A stretch of DNA of 10,072 nt. It comes from Candidatus Omnitrophota bacterium (GTDB lineage Bacteria > Omnitrophota > Gorgyraeia > Pluralincolimonadales > Pluralincolimonadaceae). Below are positions 1-5,346 of this stretch, piece after piece. The notes below the pieces were generated by a model. That model made no database searches. It worked only from the letters and a program-made list of their open reading frames with translations, and was not told the origin of the DNA. Location of the stretch: assembly GCA_020061685.1 (NCBI GenBank), contig JAGUXU010000104.1:1-10072 (forward strand), read 5' to 3'. The position numbers and the translations under genes are program-made. How positions within the stretch are numbered: the stretch's first letter is position 1; each line of letters starts with the position of its first letter.

Positions 1-1
1 A

Positions 2-1483
2 TCGAATGTAACGTATGTGTATGATCTCAGCAGCCGGATAACGAATGTTATTGCGAGCCCGCAGGGCGAAGCAATCTCTTATCAATACGATGATCTAAGC
101 CGTGTTTTACAAACCACAGCCGGAGACAAGACCGTCGCCTACGGCTACGACAATGCCGGTAACCGCACCACTCTTACCTATCCCGACGGCACCTTTATAA
201 CATATGAATACGACCAGTTAAGCCGCTTGACGTTCATAAAAGACCAGGACAGCCAGGTAATATCCCAATACGCCTATGATTCTTTGTCCAGAAGGACATC
301 CCTTGAATATCAGAATAATACCCGCGCTGCCTACTCCTACAATAACCTAAACCGCCTGACAAGCAGGATAAACAGGCTGACATCAGGCCCTGTCGTCTCA
401 AGCTTCGCCTACACCTACGACAACGTGGGCAATAGAAAGACCATGACCACCCTGGAGGGAACCCACAGCTATAACTATGACAACATATACCAGATTAAAG
501 ATGTTGACTATCCCTCGGCATATCCATTTCCCGATATATATTATGACTACGACTCCGTCGGAAACAGGACGCAGCTCTCCGGCGGGACTATAGAGTCCTA
601 CAGCTCGAATAACCTTAATCAATACACTTATGTAAACTCGAATCCTTACTCCTATGACGGTAACGGTAATCTAACCTCCGTCATTGCGAGCCCTTCGGGC
701 GAAGCAATCTCTTACACTTACGACTACGAGAACCGGCTGACGCATGCCGTCATTGCGAGCCCGCAGGGCGAAGCAATCTATAATTACGATCCCTTAGGCA
801 GACGCATAAAGAAGTCCATAGTCAGTAGTCCGCAGTCCATAGTAAACTACGTCTACGACGGCGACCAGATAATCGCCGAGTATGACGGTTCAGGCGTACT
901 TACCAAGAAGTATATCTACGGCCCGGGAATAGATGAAATACTATCGACCATCGACTATGGACTATCGACTACGTATTACTACCACTCCGACGGCCTCGGA
1001 AGCGTAACCGACATCACCGACTCCTCCGGCGCTTTAATAGAAAAATACTCCTACGACATCTACGGAAATGCTATAATAAAGGACGCCAGCGGTAATGTTC
1101 TTTCTCAAAGCGCTATCGGCAACCGGTATATGTTCACCGGCAGAGAATACGACCAAGAAACCGGCCTTTACTACTACAGAGCCAGATACTATGACCCCTC
1201 TATAGGAAGGTTCCTCCAGACGGATCCGATAGGGTATCAGGGCGGGATAAATCTATACAACTATGTAGGGAATAGTCCTGTTAATTGGATAGATCCGTGT
1301 GGTTTGAACCCTGAGAAGAAAAAAGAATCTATATGGGATAAGTTAGAAAGGTGGAGAAGAGAGGGCGAGAAAAACCGTAAGAAGGCAGAGGAAGAATGGA
1401 GAAAGAAATCTTGGCGCGAGAAATTGAGCGAGGCAACATGGAATCTTGCGCCAACGGGCGTAGCACCATACCCAAAGAAATAA
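2..1483 (+). CDS. RHS/YD-repeat protein, C-terminal part (5' end outside window)
   Basis: This is the C-terminal portion of an RHS/YD-repeat protein, a large beta-cage shell that in known family members encloses a C-terminal effector. The frame is open to the left edge and the residues before the GTG at 17 already read as YD repeat (VTYVYDLSSR), so that GTG is not a real start. Many YxYDxxGNR-type units follow. The core ends with the family hallmarks YHSDGLGSVTDITDSSG, then RYYDPSIGRFLQTDPIG, then GINLYNYVGNSPVNWIDPCG. After DPCG is a short, highly charged tip of about 58 residues rich in K, E, R and W. I recognise no toxin fold in it. The tip is much shorter than most RHS toxin domains, so it may be truncated or inactive. 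Three VIASP[Q/S]GEAI insertions and two heptamer patches interrupt the normal repeats. Surface or secreted location is inferred from the family. Confidence 0.93.
   Translation, partial: SNVTYVYDLSSRITNVIASPQGEAISYQYDDLSRVLQTTAGDKTVAYGYDNAGNRTTLTYPDGTFITYEYDQLSRLTFIKDQDSQVISQYAYDSLSRRTSLEYQNNTRAAYSYNNLNRLTSRINRLTSGPVVSSFAYTYDNVGNRKTMTTLEGTHSYNYDNIYQIKDVDYPSAYPFPDIYYDYDSVGNRTQLSGGTIESYSSNNLNQYTYVNSNPYSYDGNGNLTSVIASPSGEAISYTYDYENRLTHAVIASPQGEAIYNYDPLGRRIKKSIVSSPQSIVNYVYDGDQIIAEYDGSGVLTKKYIYGPGIDEILSTIDYGLSTTYYYHSDGLGSVTDITDSSGALIEKYSYDIYGNAIIKDASGNVLSQSAIGNRYMFTGREYDQETGLYYYRARYYDPSIGRFLQTDPIGYQGGINLYNYVGNSPVNWIDPCGLNPEKKKESIWDKLERWRREGEKNRKKAEEEWRKKSWREKLSEATWNLAPTGVAPYPKK
50..75. repeat. Palindromic repeat copy 1, in frame inside the RHS gene
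   Basis: The 26-base core has arms ATTGC and GCAAT around an inner stem GCCC/GGGC with loop GCA. It is translated as part of VIASPQGEAI. Copies at 683-708 and 752-777 share the arms and reading frame. It resembles the dispersed 'attgcgag...gaagcaat' palindromes known from several bacterial genomes; that likeness is from memory. Confidence 0.85.
683..708. repeat. Palindromic repeat copy 2, in frame inside the RHS gene
   Basis: The outer arms (ATTGC/GCAAT) and inner stem (GCCC/GGGC) are the same as in copy 1, but the loop is TTC instead of GCA, giving VIASPSGEAI. Only the loop changed and the stem is intact, which fits selection or copying at the level of DNA/RNA structure. Confidence 0.85.
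752..777. repeat. Palindromic repeat copy 3, in frame inside the RHS gene
   Basis: The core is identical to copy 1 and again encodes VIASPQGEAI in the same frame and orientation. It begins only 43 bases after copy 2 ends, with one YD unit (YTYDYENRLT) between them. Each copy stands where a variable inter-repeat segment would be expected. Confidence 0.85.
813..843. repeat. Degenerate heptamer tandem repeat within the RHS gene
   Basis: The run reads in 7-base steps: AGTCCAT, AGTCAGT, AGTCCGC, AGTCCAT, AGT. It is translated in frame as roughly SIVSSPQSIV. The heptamer is a rotated reverse complement of CTATGGA, found in the patch at 941-975, so the two patches belong to one repeat family in opposite orientations. 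Confidence 0.65.
941..975. repeat. Degenerate heptamer tandem repeat, opposite orientation
   Basis: Five consecutive 7-base units are visible: CTATCGA, CCATCGA, CTATGGA, CTATCGA and the diverged CTACGTA. They are translated as STIDYGLSTTY. The patch interrupts the RHS sequence just before the conserved YYYHSDGLGS segment without breaking the frame. Confidence 0.7.
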
Positions 1484-1492
1484 GAAGAAAGT

Positions 1493-2230
1493 ATGTTAAA
1501 TAATAAAAAAATAACAATTAATAATTTCGATATTAAATGGTCGATAGCGGACATCACAAAAGGAATTGGTGGTCTCATAATTGTATTATTTTTATTGAGA
1601 TTATTAAATTCAATTGGACAATCTTTAATGATTAACGAAGATGTCGATTGGATAGCTAAATATCCTTTTTTGTTTCGTACATTATTTAGCAGCCTAACGC
1701 TGCTTTTTTTTAATTGCTATGTAATTATTTTGTTATGGTATTTTATTAGGAGAAAATATAAATTAAGTATTAAATCTCTCGGTTTTATTAGAGTAGAACT
1801 TATAAAAAATTTATTATTAGGAATAGTTATAGGAACTAGCATTTTTGTTTTACTTCGATTAGGATACAGTTTAATTAGTGGAATTAGTATATTTCAACCA
1901 CATTTCGAAGAAGAAAAAATATATCATATCATTTTTGTGACTTTTTTTCTGACACTAATAACAGTTAGTTGCGAAGAAAGTTTCTATAGAGGTTTTTGTT
2001 ACCCCGTATTTAGAAATAAATTTGGAGTATTTCGCGGTATTTTAGTTACCTCATTGATATTTACTTTAGCACATTATTTTAGGTTTGATTTTTTTTATAC
2101 TTGGCTAGTTAGTATACCTATCGAGTTTGTAACAGCCTTGAGCTTTGGGATATTGTATGAGAAAACAAGATCTGTCTTCGCCCCAATTACGGCCCATCTT
2201 ATTTTTAATTATTTGGGATATTTTTTATAA
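1493..2230 (+). CDS. CPBP-family intramembrane glutamic protease (CAAX protease/Abi family)
   Basis: This 245-residue, very hydrophobic protein has several predicted membrane helices. It carries the CPBP (Abi/CAAX protease) signature: EESFYR at residues 161-166 (motif EExxxR), FTLAH at 190-194 (motif FxxxH) and HLIFN at 235-239. All catalytic positions are present, so an active intramembrane protease is likely. Known members cleave prenylated or other membrane proteins, and some give bacteriocin self-immunity. The ATG follows the RHS stop by nine bases, with a weak purine-rich GAAGAAAG between, so the two may be co-transcribed. Base composition is strikingly AT-rich compared with everything around it, which suggests separate acquisition. 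A role as immunity or processing partner of the RHS protein is inference from position only. Confidence 0.88.
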   Translation: MLNNKKITINNFDIKWSIADITKGIGGLIIVLFLLRLLNSIGQSLMINEDVDWIAKYPFLFRTLFSSLTLLFFNCYVIILLWYFIRRKYKLSIKSLGFIRVELIKNLLLGIVIGTSIFVLLRLGYSLISGISIFQPHFEEEKIYHIIFVTFFLTLITVSCEESFYRGFCYPVFRNKFGVFRGILVTSLIFTLAHYFRFDFFYTWLVSIPIEFVTALSFGILYEKTRSVFAPITAHLIFNYLGYFL

Positions 2231-2272
2231 GGTTCAGCGACAGTTCTGCAACCAAAACAAATTACCCCTTAA

Positions 2273-2395
2273 CACCATTACTCAAAAGACGGCTTGGGAA
2301 GTATAACTAATCTAATAGACGCTAATGGCCAAGAGGTCGAATCCTATACCTATGATGAAGACGGCAAAAACAAAACATTGAATCAAAGGAGCTAA
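2273..2395 (+). pseudogene. RHS core remnant (displaced YD-repeat fragment)
   Basis: Translation gives DGLGSITNLIDANG followed by EVESYTYDEDG, clearly homologous to YHSDGLGSVTDITDSSG and EKYSYDIYG in the RHS gene upstream. A TAA directly precedes the fragment and another TAA ends it after 40 codons, and there is no start codon. The sequence differs from the upstream gene at many positions, so it derives from a different RHS copy and is not a recent local duplication. Such pieces are typical of orphan RHS C-terminal cassettes left by recombination. Confidence 0.82.
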
Positions 2396-2597
2396 GTTCA
2401 GGTGAGAGGGTTATTGCAAAAAAGTTAATTTTTGAAGTAGGCGTTTTTAAAGAAGACATCATAAAATTAAAACCAGATCTTAGAGATGGTAGTTCAAAAA
2501 TATAGCTTATATCAATTGTTTTTGGGTTGAAAAACATCCCGAAGAATTATTATCTGTAGAGATCGATAATGTTTCGTTGCCGTGTGTAATTAAATAA
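2359..2597 (+). pseudogene. Unknown reading frame broken by one frameshift
   Basis: I do not recognise this protein. One frame is open from 2359 to a TAG at 2503-2505 and reads ESKELSSGERVIAKKLIFEV, then KEDIIKLKPDLRDGSSKI. Shifting by one base at about 2500-2505, next to a run of five A, the text continues as AYINCFWVEKHPEELL and then SVEIDNVSLPCVIK before a TAA at 2595-2597. The two halves join smoothly into a plausible small soluble protein of roughly 70 residues. No start codon with a ribosome binding site is visible, and the beginning overlaps the RHS remnant in another frame. It may be the tip or the partner gene of a displaced RHS cassette. A sequencing or assembly indel is an alternative to true decay. 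Confidence 0.5.
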
Positions 2598-2616
2598 TAG
2601 GAAGGATAAGGGGTAA

Positions 2617-2850
2617 GGTCATACCTATTATAGGAAAAACAATTATGACCAAGCTATCTTAGACTATACCAAAGCAATAGAAATCAATCCTAACTATACC
2701 GATGCCTACAACAACCGAGCAGAAAGCTACCTTCGTAAGAGTGATTATGATAAGGCCTGGGAAGATGTACATAAATTGGAGGAGTTAGGAGATAGGATTG
2801 ATTCCGAAACTCTTAAAGAGCTACAAGAAAAATCTGGAAGGGAAAAGTAG
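2617..2850 (+). pseudogene. TPR-repeat protein fragment without a start codon
   Basis: The frame opens after a TAA at 2614-2616 and runs 77 codons to TAG at 2848-2850. It encodes tetratricopeptide repeat sequence: YYRKNNYDQAILDYTKAIEI, then NPNYTDAYNNRAESYLRKSD and YDKAWEDVHKLEELG, close to the consensus helix pair, with a charged C-terminal tail. TPR units are protein-protein interaction scaffolds. No ATG, GTG or TTG occurs near the 5' end; the first in-frame TTG lies past the repeat. It therefore looks like the 3' end of a longer TPR gene cut by recombination, and whether it is expressed is unknown. Confidence 0.75.
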
Positions 2851-2863
2851 TTGTATAAGCGAA

Positions 2864-2883
2864 GTATAGCTTGGTATAGCTTG
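2864..2883. repeat. Perfect 10-base tandem duplication
   Basis: GTATAGCTTG occurs twice head to tail between the TPR fragment and the riboflavin promoter. It is probably a slippage product; I see no function. Confidence 0.6.
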
Positions 2884-2957
2884 TGCCATTCTGGAAAATA
2901 CCACCCTACTGCAGGGAGCGACAAGGACGCTTACAATAAGTTTGACCGTTAAATGCC

Positions 2958-2986
2958 TTGACAAAGCCCGTCTGGTGGTATAGAAT
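2958..2986 (+). promoter_or_regulatory. Sigma70-type promoter of the riboflavin operon
   Basis: A perfect -35 box TTGACA (2958-2963) is separated by 17 bases from a near-consensus -10 box TAGAAT (2981-2986). The predicted start point, about seven bases on, falls at 2993, the first base of riboswitch helix P1, so transcript and aptamer begin together. Confidence 0.75.
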
Positions 2987-2992
2987 TATCTC

Positions 2993-3140
2993 ACTCTTCG
3001 GGAGGGGTGGAATTCCCCACTGGCGGTAAAGCCCGCGAGTCCCCGCTGTTTCGTTTTGCTTCGCAAAAGCGAAACAAAACGACGGGGACAGATCCGGAGA
3101 AGTTCCGGAGCCAATAGTATAGTCTAGATGGGAGAAGAGT
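2993..3140 (+). ncRNA. FMN riboswitch (RFN element) aptamer
   Basis: The conserved RFN blocks are all present in order: CTTCGGG at the 5' side, GGTGGAATTCCCCACTGGCG, GTAAAGCCCGCGAGTCC, the block GATCCGGAGAAGTTCCGGAG, and AGTCTAGATGGGAGAAGAGT at the 3' side. Helix P1 closes with ACTCTTC (2993-2999) against GAAGAGT (3134-3140), a perfect seven-pair match. The variable arm is extended: GTCCCCG (3039-3045) pairs with CGGGGAC (3083-3089), and inside it GTTTCG/CGAAAC and TTTTGC/GCAAAA stack around a TTC loop. The aptamer binds FMN and should reduce expression of the operon when flavin is plentiful. It lies directly upstream of ribBA. Confidence 0.97.
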
Positions 3141-3186
3141 CCGCCTACGCCGTAGGAGAAACTCATGGTAGATAGGCTACGGCGGA
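3140..3186 (+). promoter_or_regulatory. Imperfect palindrome between aptamer and terminator
   Basis: TCCGCC (3140-3145) is complementary to GGCGGA (3181-3186), with an inner GCC/GGC match after a TAC/TAC mismatch. Alternatively GCCGTAG (3149-3155) can pair with CTACGGC (3177-3183). The hairpin could form part of the expression platform, or be a dispersed palindrome lodged there. Confidence 0.5.
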
Positions 3187-3198
3187 TGTAATTTTTAT

Positions 3199-3229
3199 CC
3201 CGAAGAGAGATCTTCGGGTTTTTTGTTTT
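3199..3229 (+). terminator. Riboswitch-controlled intrinsic terminator
   Basis: CCCGAAG (3199-3205) and CTTCGGG (3212-3218) form a seven-pair stem with a six-base loop, followed by TTTTTTGTTTT. It lies between the aptamer and the ribBA ribosome binding site, the position for transcription attenuation. Its 5' arm plus two further bases (3199-3207) is also fully complementary to 2994-3002 in the 5' strand of P1, giving a competing antiterminator. Confidence 0.92.
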
Positions 3230-3241
3230 AAGGAGAGGTAT

Positions 3242-4441
3242 ATGTTCAACACCATAAAAGAAGCCGTAGGAGATATCCGCAAAGGCAGGATTATAATAGT
3301 CGTGGATGACGAGGACCGCGAGAACGAAGGCGACCTCGTCATGGCGGCGGAGTTCGCGATACCCGAGGCGATAAATTTTATGGCCAAGCACGCCCGCGGA
3401 CTGATATGCGCGCCGATGGAAGAGGCAAGGCTGAGGGAACTGGGTATCCATGTCCTCTCGGAACAGGGGGGCGGGCACTTCGGCACCGGATGGGCGATGA
3501 CGATAGATCTGAAGGAAGGCACTACCACCGGCATCTCGGCGCACGACAGGTCCAAGACGATAAAGGCGCTGGTGGACCCCAAGACGAAGCCCGACGACCT
3601 GACGCGTCCCGGCCACGTATTCCCTCTGAGGGCTAAAGAAGGAGGCGTTTTAGTGAGGGCCGGCCATACCGAGGCGGCGGTCGATCTGGCGCGGCTCGCG
3701 AAACTTCCTCCCGTCGGCGTCATCTGCGAGATAATGAATGATGACGGGACGATGGCGCGCACGCCGCAGTTGATAGAGTTCGCCAAGCAGCATAAGTTGA
3801 AGATCTGCACTATCGCGGACCTCATCAAATACCGGATGGAGTCGGAGAAACTCGTCAACCGCATAGAGGAGACAGTCCTTCCGACTGACTACGGCGAATT
3901 CAGGCTGATCCTGTATGAATCAAGGTTAGACAGAAAGGTCAATGTGGCGTTGGTCATGGGAGAAGTATCCGATAAACCGGTGCTCGTGAGGGTCCATTCG
4001 GAATGCCTGACAGGCGACGTTTTTTCTTCGTTGCGCTGCGATTGCGGAAGCCAGTTACATCGGGCCCTGGCCATGATCAAAAAAGAGGGCGGGGGCATCC
4101 TGCTGTATATGCGCCAGGAAGGCCGCGGCATCGGCCTGGAGAATAAGATAAAAGCGTACGCGCTTCAGGACAAAGGGATGGATACGGTCGAGGCGAACGA
4201 AGCGCTGGGCTTCGGGCCGGACCTTAGGGATTACGGCATAGGGGCGCAGATACTGGCTGACCTGGGCCTGAAGAGGATACGCCTTATGACGAACAATCCC
4301 AAGAAGATAGTCGGCCTTGAGGGTTACGGCTTAAAGGTCGTCGAGCGGGTGCCCATAGAGATCGCGCCTAATCCGATGAACGAGAAGTACCTCAGGGCGA
4401 AGAAGGAGAAGCTGGGGCACGTCCTCGGCGGGAATTTTTAA
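3242..4441 (+). CDS. ribBA: Bifunctional 3,4-dihydroxy-2-butanone-4-phosphate synthase / GTP cyclohydrolase II
   Basis: A cytosolic two-domain enzyme starting both branches of riboflavin synthesis. Residues 1-200 form the RibB domain, which turns ribulose 5-phosphate into dihydroxybutanone phosphate plus formate; DDEDRENEGDLV (22-33), TGISAHDRSKTI (96-107) and RPGHVFPLRA with GHTEAAVDL (122-149) carry the acidic and histidine catalytic residues. Residues 205-399 form the RibA domain, which opens GTP to the diaminopyrimidine phosphate. Zinc ligands C255, C266 and C268 (HSECLTGD, RCDCG) and RQEGRGIGL (291-299) are present. At 399 residues it has the usual fused length, with no active-site loss visible. 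The ATG is preceded by AAGGAG at 3230-3235, just behind the terminator, so readthrough by RNA polymerase controls it. First gene of the operon. Confidence 0.98.
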   Translation: MFNTIKEAVGDIRKGRIIIVVDDEDRENEGDLVMAAEFAIPEAINFMAKHARGLICAPMEEARLRELGIHVLSEQGGGHFGTGWAMTIDLKEGTTTGISAHDRSKTIKALVDPKTKPDDLTRPGHVFPLRAKEGGVLVRAGHTEAAVDLARLAKLPPVGVICEIMNDDGTMARTPQLIEFAKQHKLKICTIADLIKYRMESEKLVNRIEETVLPTDYGEFRLILYESRLDRKVNVALVMGEVSDKPVLVRVHSECLTGDVFSSLRCDCGSQLHRALAMIKKEGGGILLYMRQEGRGIGLENKIKAYALQDKGMDTVEANEALGFGPDLRDYGIGAQILADLGLKRIRLMTNNPKKIVGLEGYGLKVVERVPIEIAPNPMNEKYLRAKKEKLGHVLGGNF

Positions 4442-4457
4442 GAGAAGGAGGAGGAAG

Positions 4458-4922
4458 ATGGTAAAGACAGTCGAAGGGCAGTTAATAGCCAAGGGCAAGA
4501 AGTTCGGGATAGTCGTCTCGAGGTTTAACGATTTTATCTCGAAGCGCCTCGTGGAAGGGGCGGTAGACACTCTGTTAAGGCACGGCGCTAAAGACAACGA
4601 GATCGAGACGGTATGGGTACCCGGTTCATTCGAGATCCCTCTTGTGGCCAGCAGGCTCGCGAGATCGAAGAAATTTGATGCCGTGATATGCCTCGGTGCG
4701 GTCATAAAGGGCGCAACGCCTCACTTTGAATATGTGGCGAGCGAAGCGGCAAAGGGTGTCGCGAAGGTATCTCTCGATACGGGGATGCCCGTTATATTCG
4801 GGGTGATAACCGCCGAGAATCTCGAGCAGGCGATAGAGCGTGCCGGCACCAAGGACGGGAACAAGGGCCGCGACGCCGCTTTATCCGCGATTGAGATGGC
4901 TAACCTGTTAGAGAATATTTAA
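4458..4922 (+). CDS. ribH: 6,7-dimethyl-8-ribityllumazine synthase
   Basis: Condenses 5-amino-6-ribitylaminouracil with dihydroxybutanone phosphate (made by RibBA) to lumazine, the penultimate step of the pathway. The 154-residue length is normal. Family motifs are clear: SRFNDFI (21-27), VPGSFEIPL (54-62), GAVIKGATPHFEYVA (80-94) with the catalytic histidine at 89, and the C-terminal RAGTKDGNKGRDAA (128-141) with the phosphate-binding arginine R128. Family members assemble as pentamers or 60-mer capsids; which form applies is not readable here. A strong ribosome binding site AAGGAGGAGG sits in the 16-base gap after ribBA, consistent with the need for a high amount of this slow enzyme. Confidence 0.98.
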   Translation: MVKTVEGQLIAKGKKFGIVVSRFNDFISKRLVEGAVDTLLRHGAKDNEIETVWVPGSFEIPLVASRLARSKKFDAVICLGAVIKGATPHFEYVASEAAKGVAKVSLDTGMPVIFGVITAENLEQAIERAGTKDGNKGRDAALSAIEMANLLENI

Positions 4923-4923
4923 G

Positions 4924-5346
4924 ATGAGAAAACGGACAAAGGCGCGCGAATGCGCCCTTCAGATCCTCTATCAGATCGACATCAGGAAGGACCCCCCAGA
5001 GAAGCTGATCGCCGAGTTCTGGGAGGCGGAAGAGACGGAATCCGAGGTGAAGGATTTCACCGAGATGATTGTCAAGGGCACTGTCGCGAATACCAAGAAG
5101 ATAGACGAGGTCATCTCGAAATACGCCAGCAACTGGAAATTGAACCGCATGGCCGTGATCGACCGCAATGTCCTGCGGCTCGCCACTTACGAGCTGCTAT
5201 TTTGCGAAGATATCCCGCCCAAGGTCTCGATAAACGAAGCGGTAGACCTCGCGAAGAAGTTCGGCGATATGGAATCCGGAAAGTTCGTCAACGGCATCCT
5301 TGACAGGATAAACAAAGAAGAGGCAGGGCGTGGAAAAACTGGCTGA
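4924..5346 (+). CDS. nusB: Transcription antitermination factor NusB
   Basis: A 140-residue all-helical RNA-binding protein that, with NusE (ribosomal protein S10), binds boxA RNA and promotes antitermination on rRNA operons. Signatures are ARECALQILYQID at 7-19, NWKLNRMAVIDRNVLRLATY at about 70-89, and DIPPKVSINEAVDLAKKFG followed by KFVNGILD near the C-terminus. The start ATG lies one base after the ribH stop, and its 3' end overlaps the next gene by 17 bases, so translational coupling on both sides is likely. The ribH-nusB pairing is widespread in bacteria; nusB takes no known part in flavin synthesis and seems to share the transcript only. FMN control would then also act on this copy of nusB. 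Confidence 0.96.
   Translation: MRKRTKARECALQILYQIDIRKDPPEKLIAEFWEAEETESEVKDFTEMIVKGTVANTKKIDEVISKYASNWKLNRMAVIDRNVLRLATYELLFCEDIPPKVSINEAVDLAKKFGDMESGKFVNGILDRINKEEAGRGKTG

Noticed and set aside
17..19. GTG as the start of the RHS protein
   Set aside because: In-frame residues before it (VTYV) are already YD repeat and the frame is open to the left edge, so the true start is outside the window.
813..975. CRISPR-like array in the RHS gene
   Set aside because: Units are 7 bases, contiguous, degenerate and translated, with no spacers.
2905..2917. CCCT-ACTGC-AGGG hairpin before the riboflavin promoter
   Set aside because: Only four pairs and no T-run; not supportable as a terminator for the TPR fragment.
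2906..3864. Long minus-strand reading frames opposite the riboswitch and ribBA
   Set aside because: They are antisense to conserved RibBA codons and the aptamer, have no recognisable domains or ribosome binding sites, and are expected by chance in GC-rich coding DNA.
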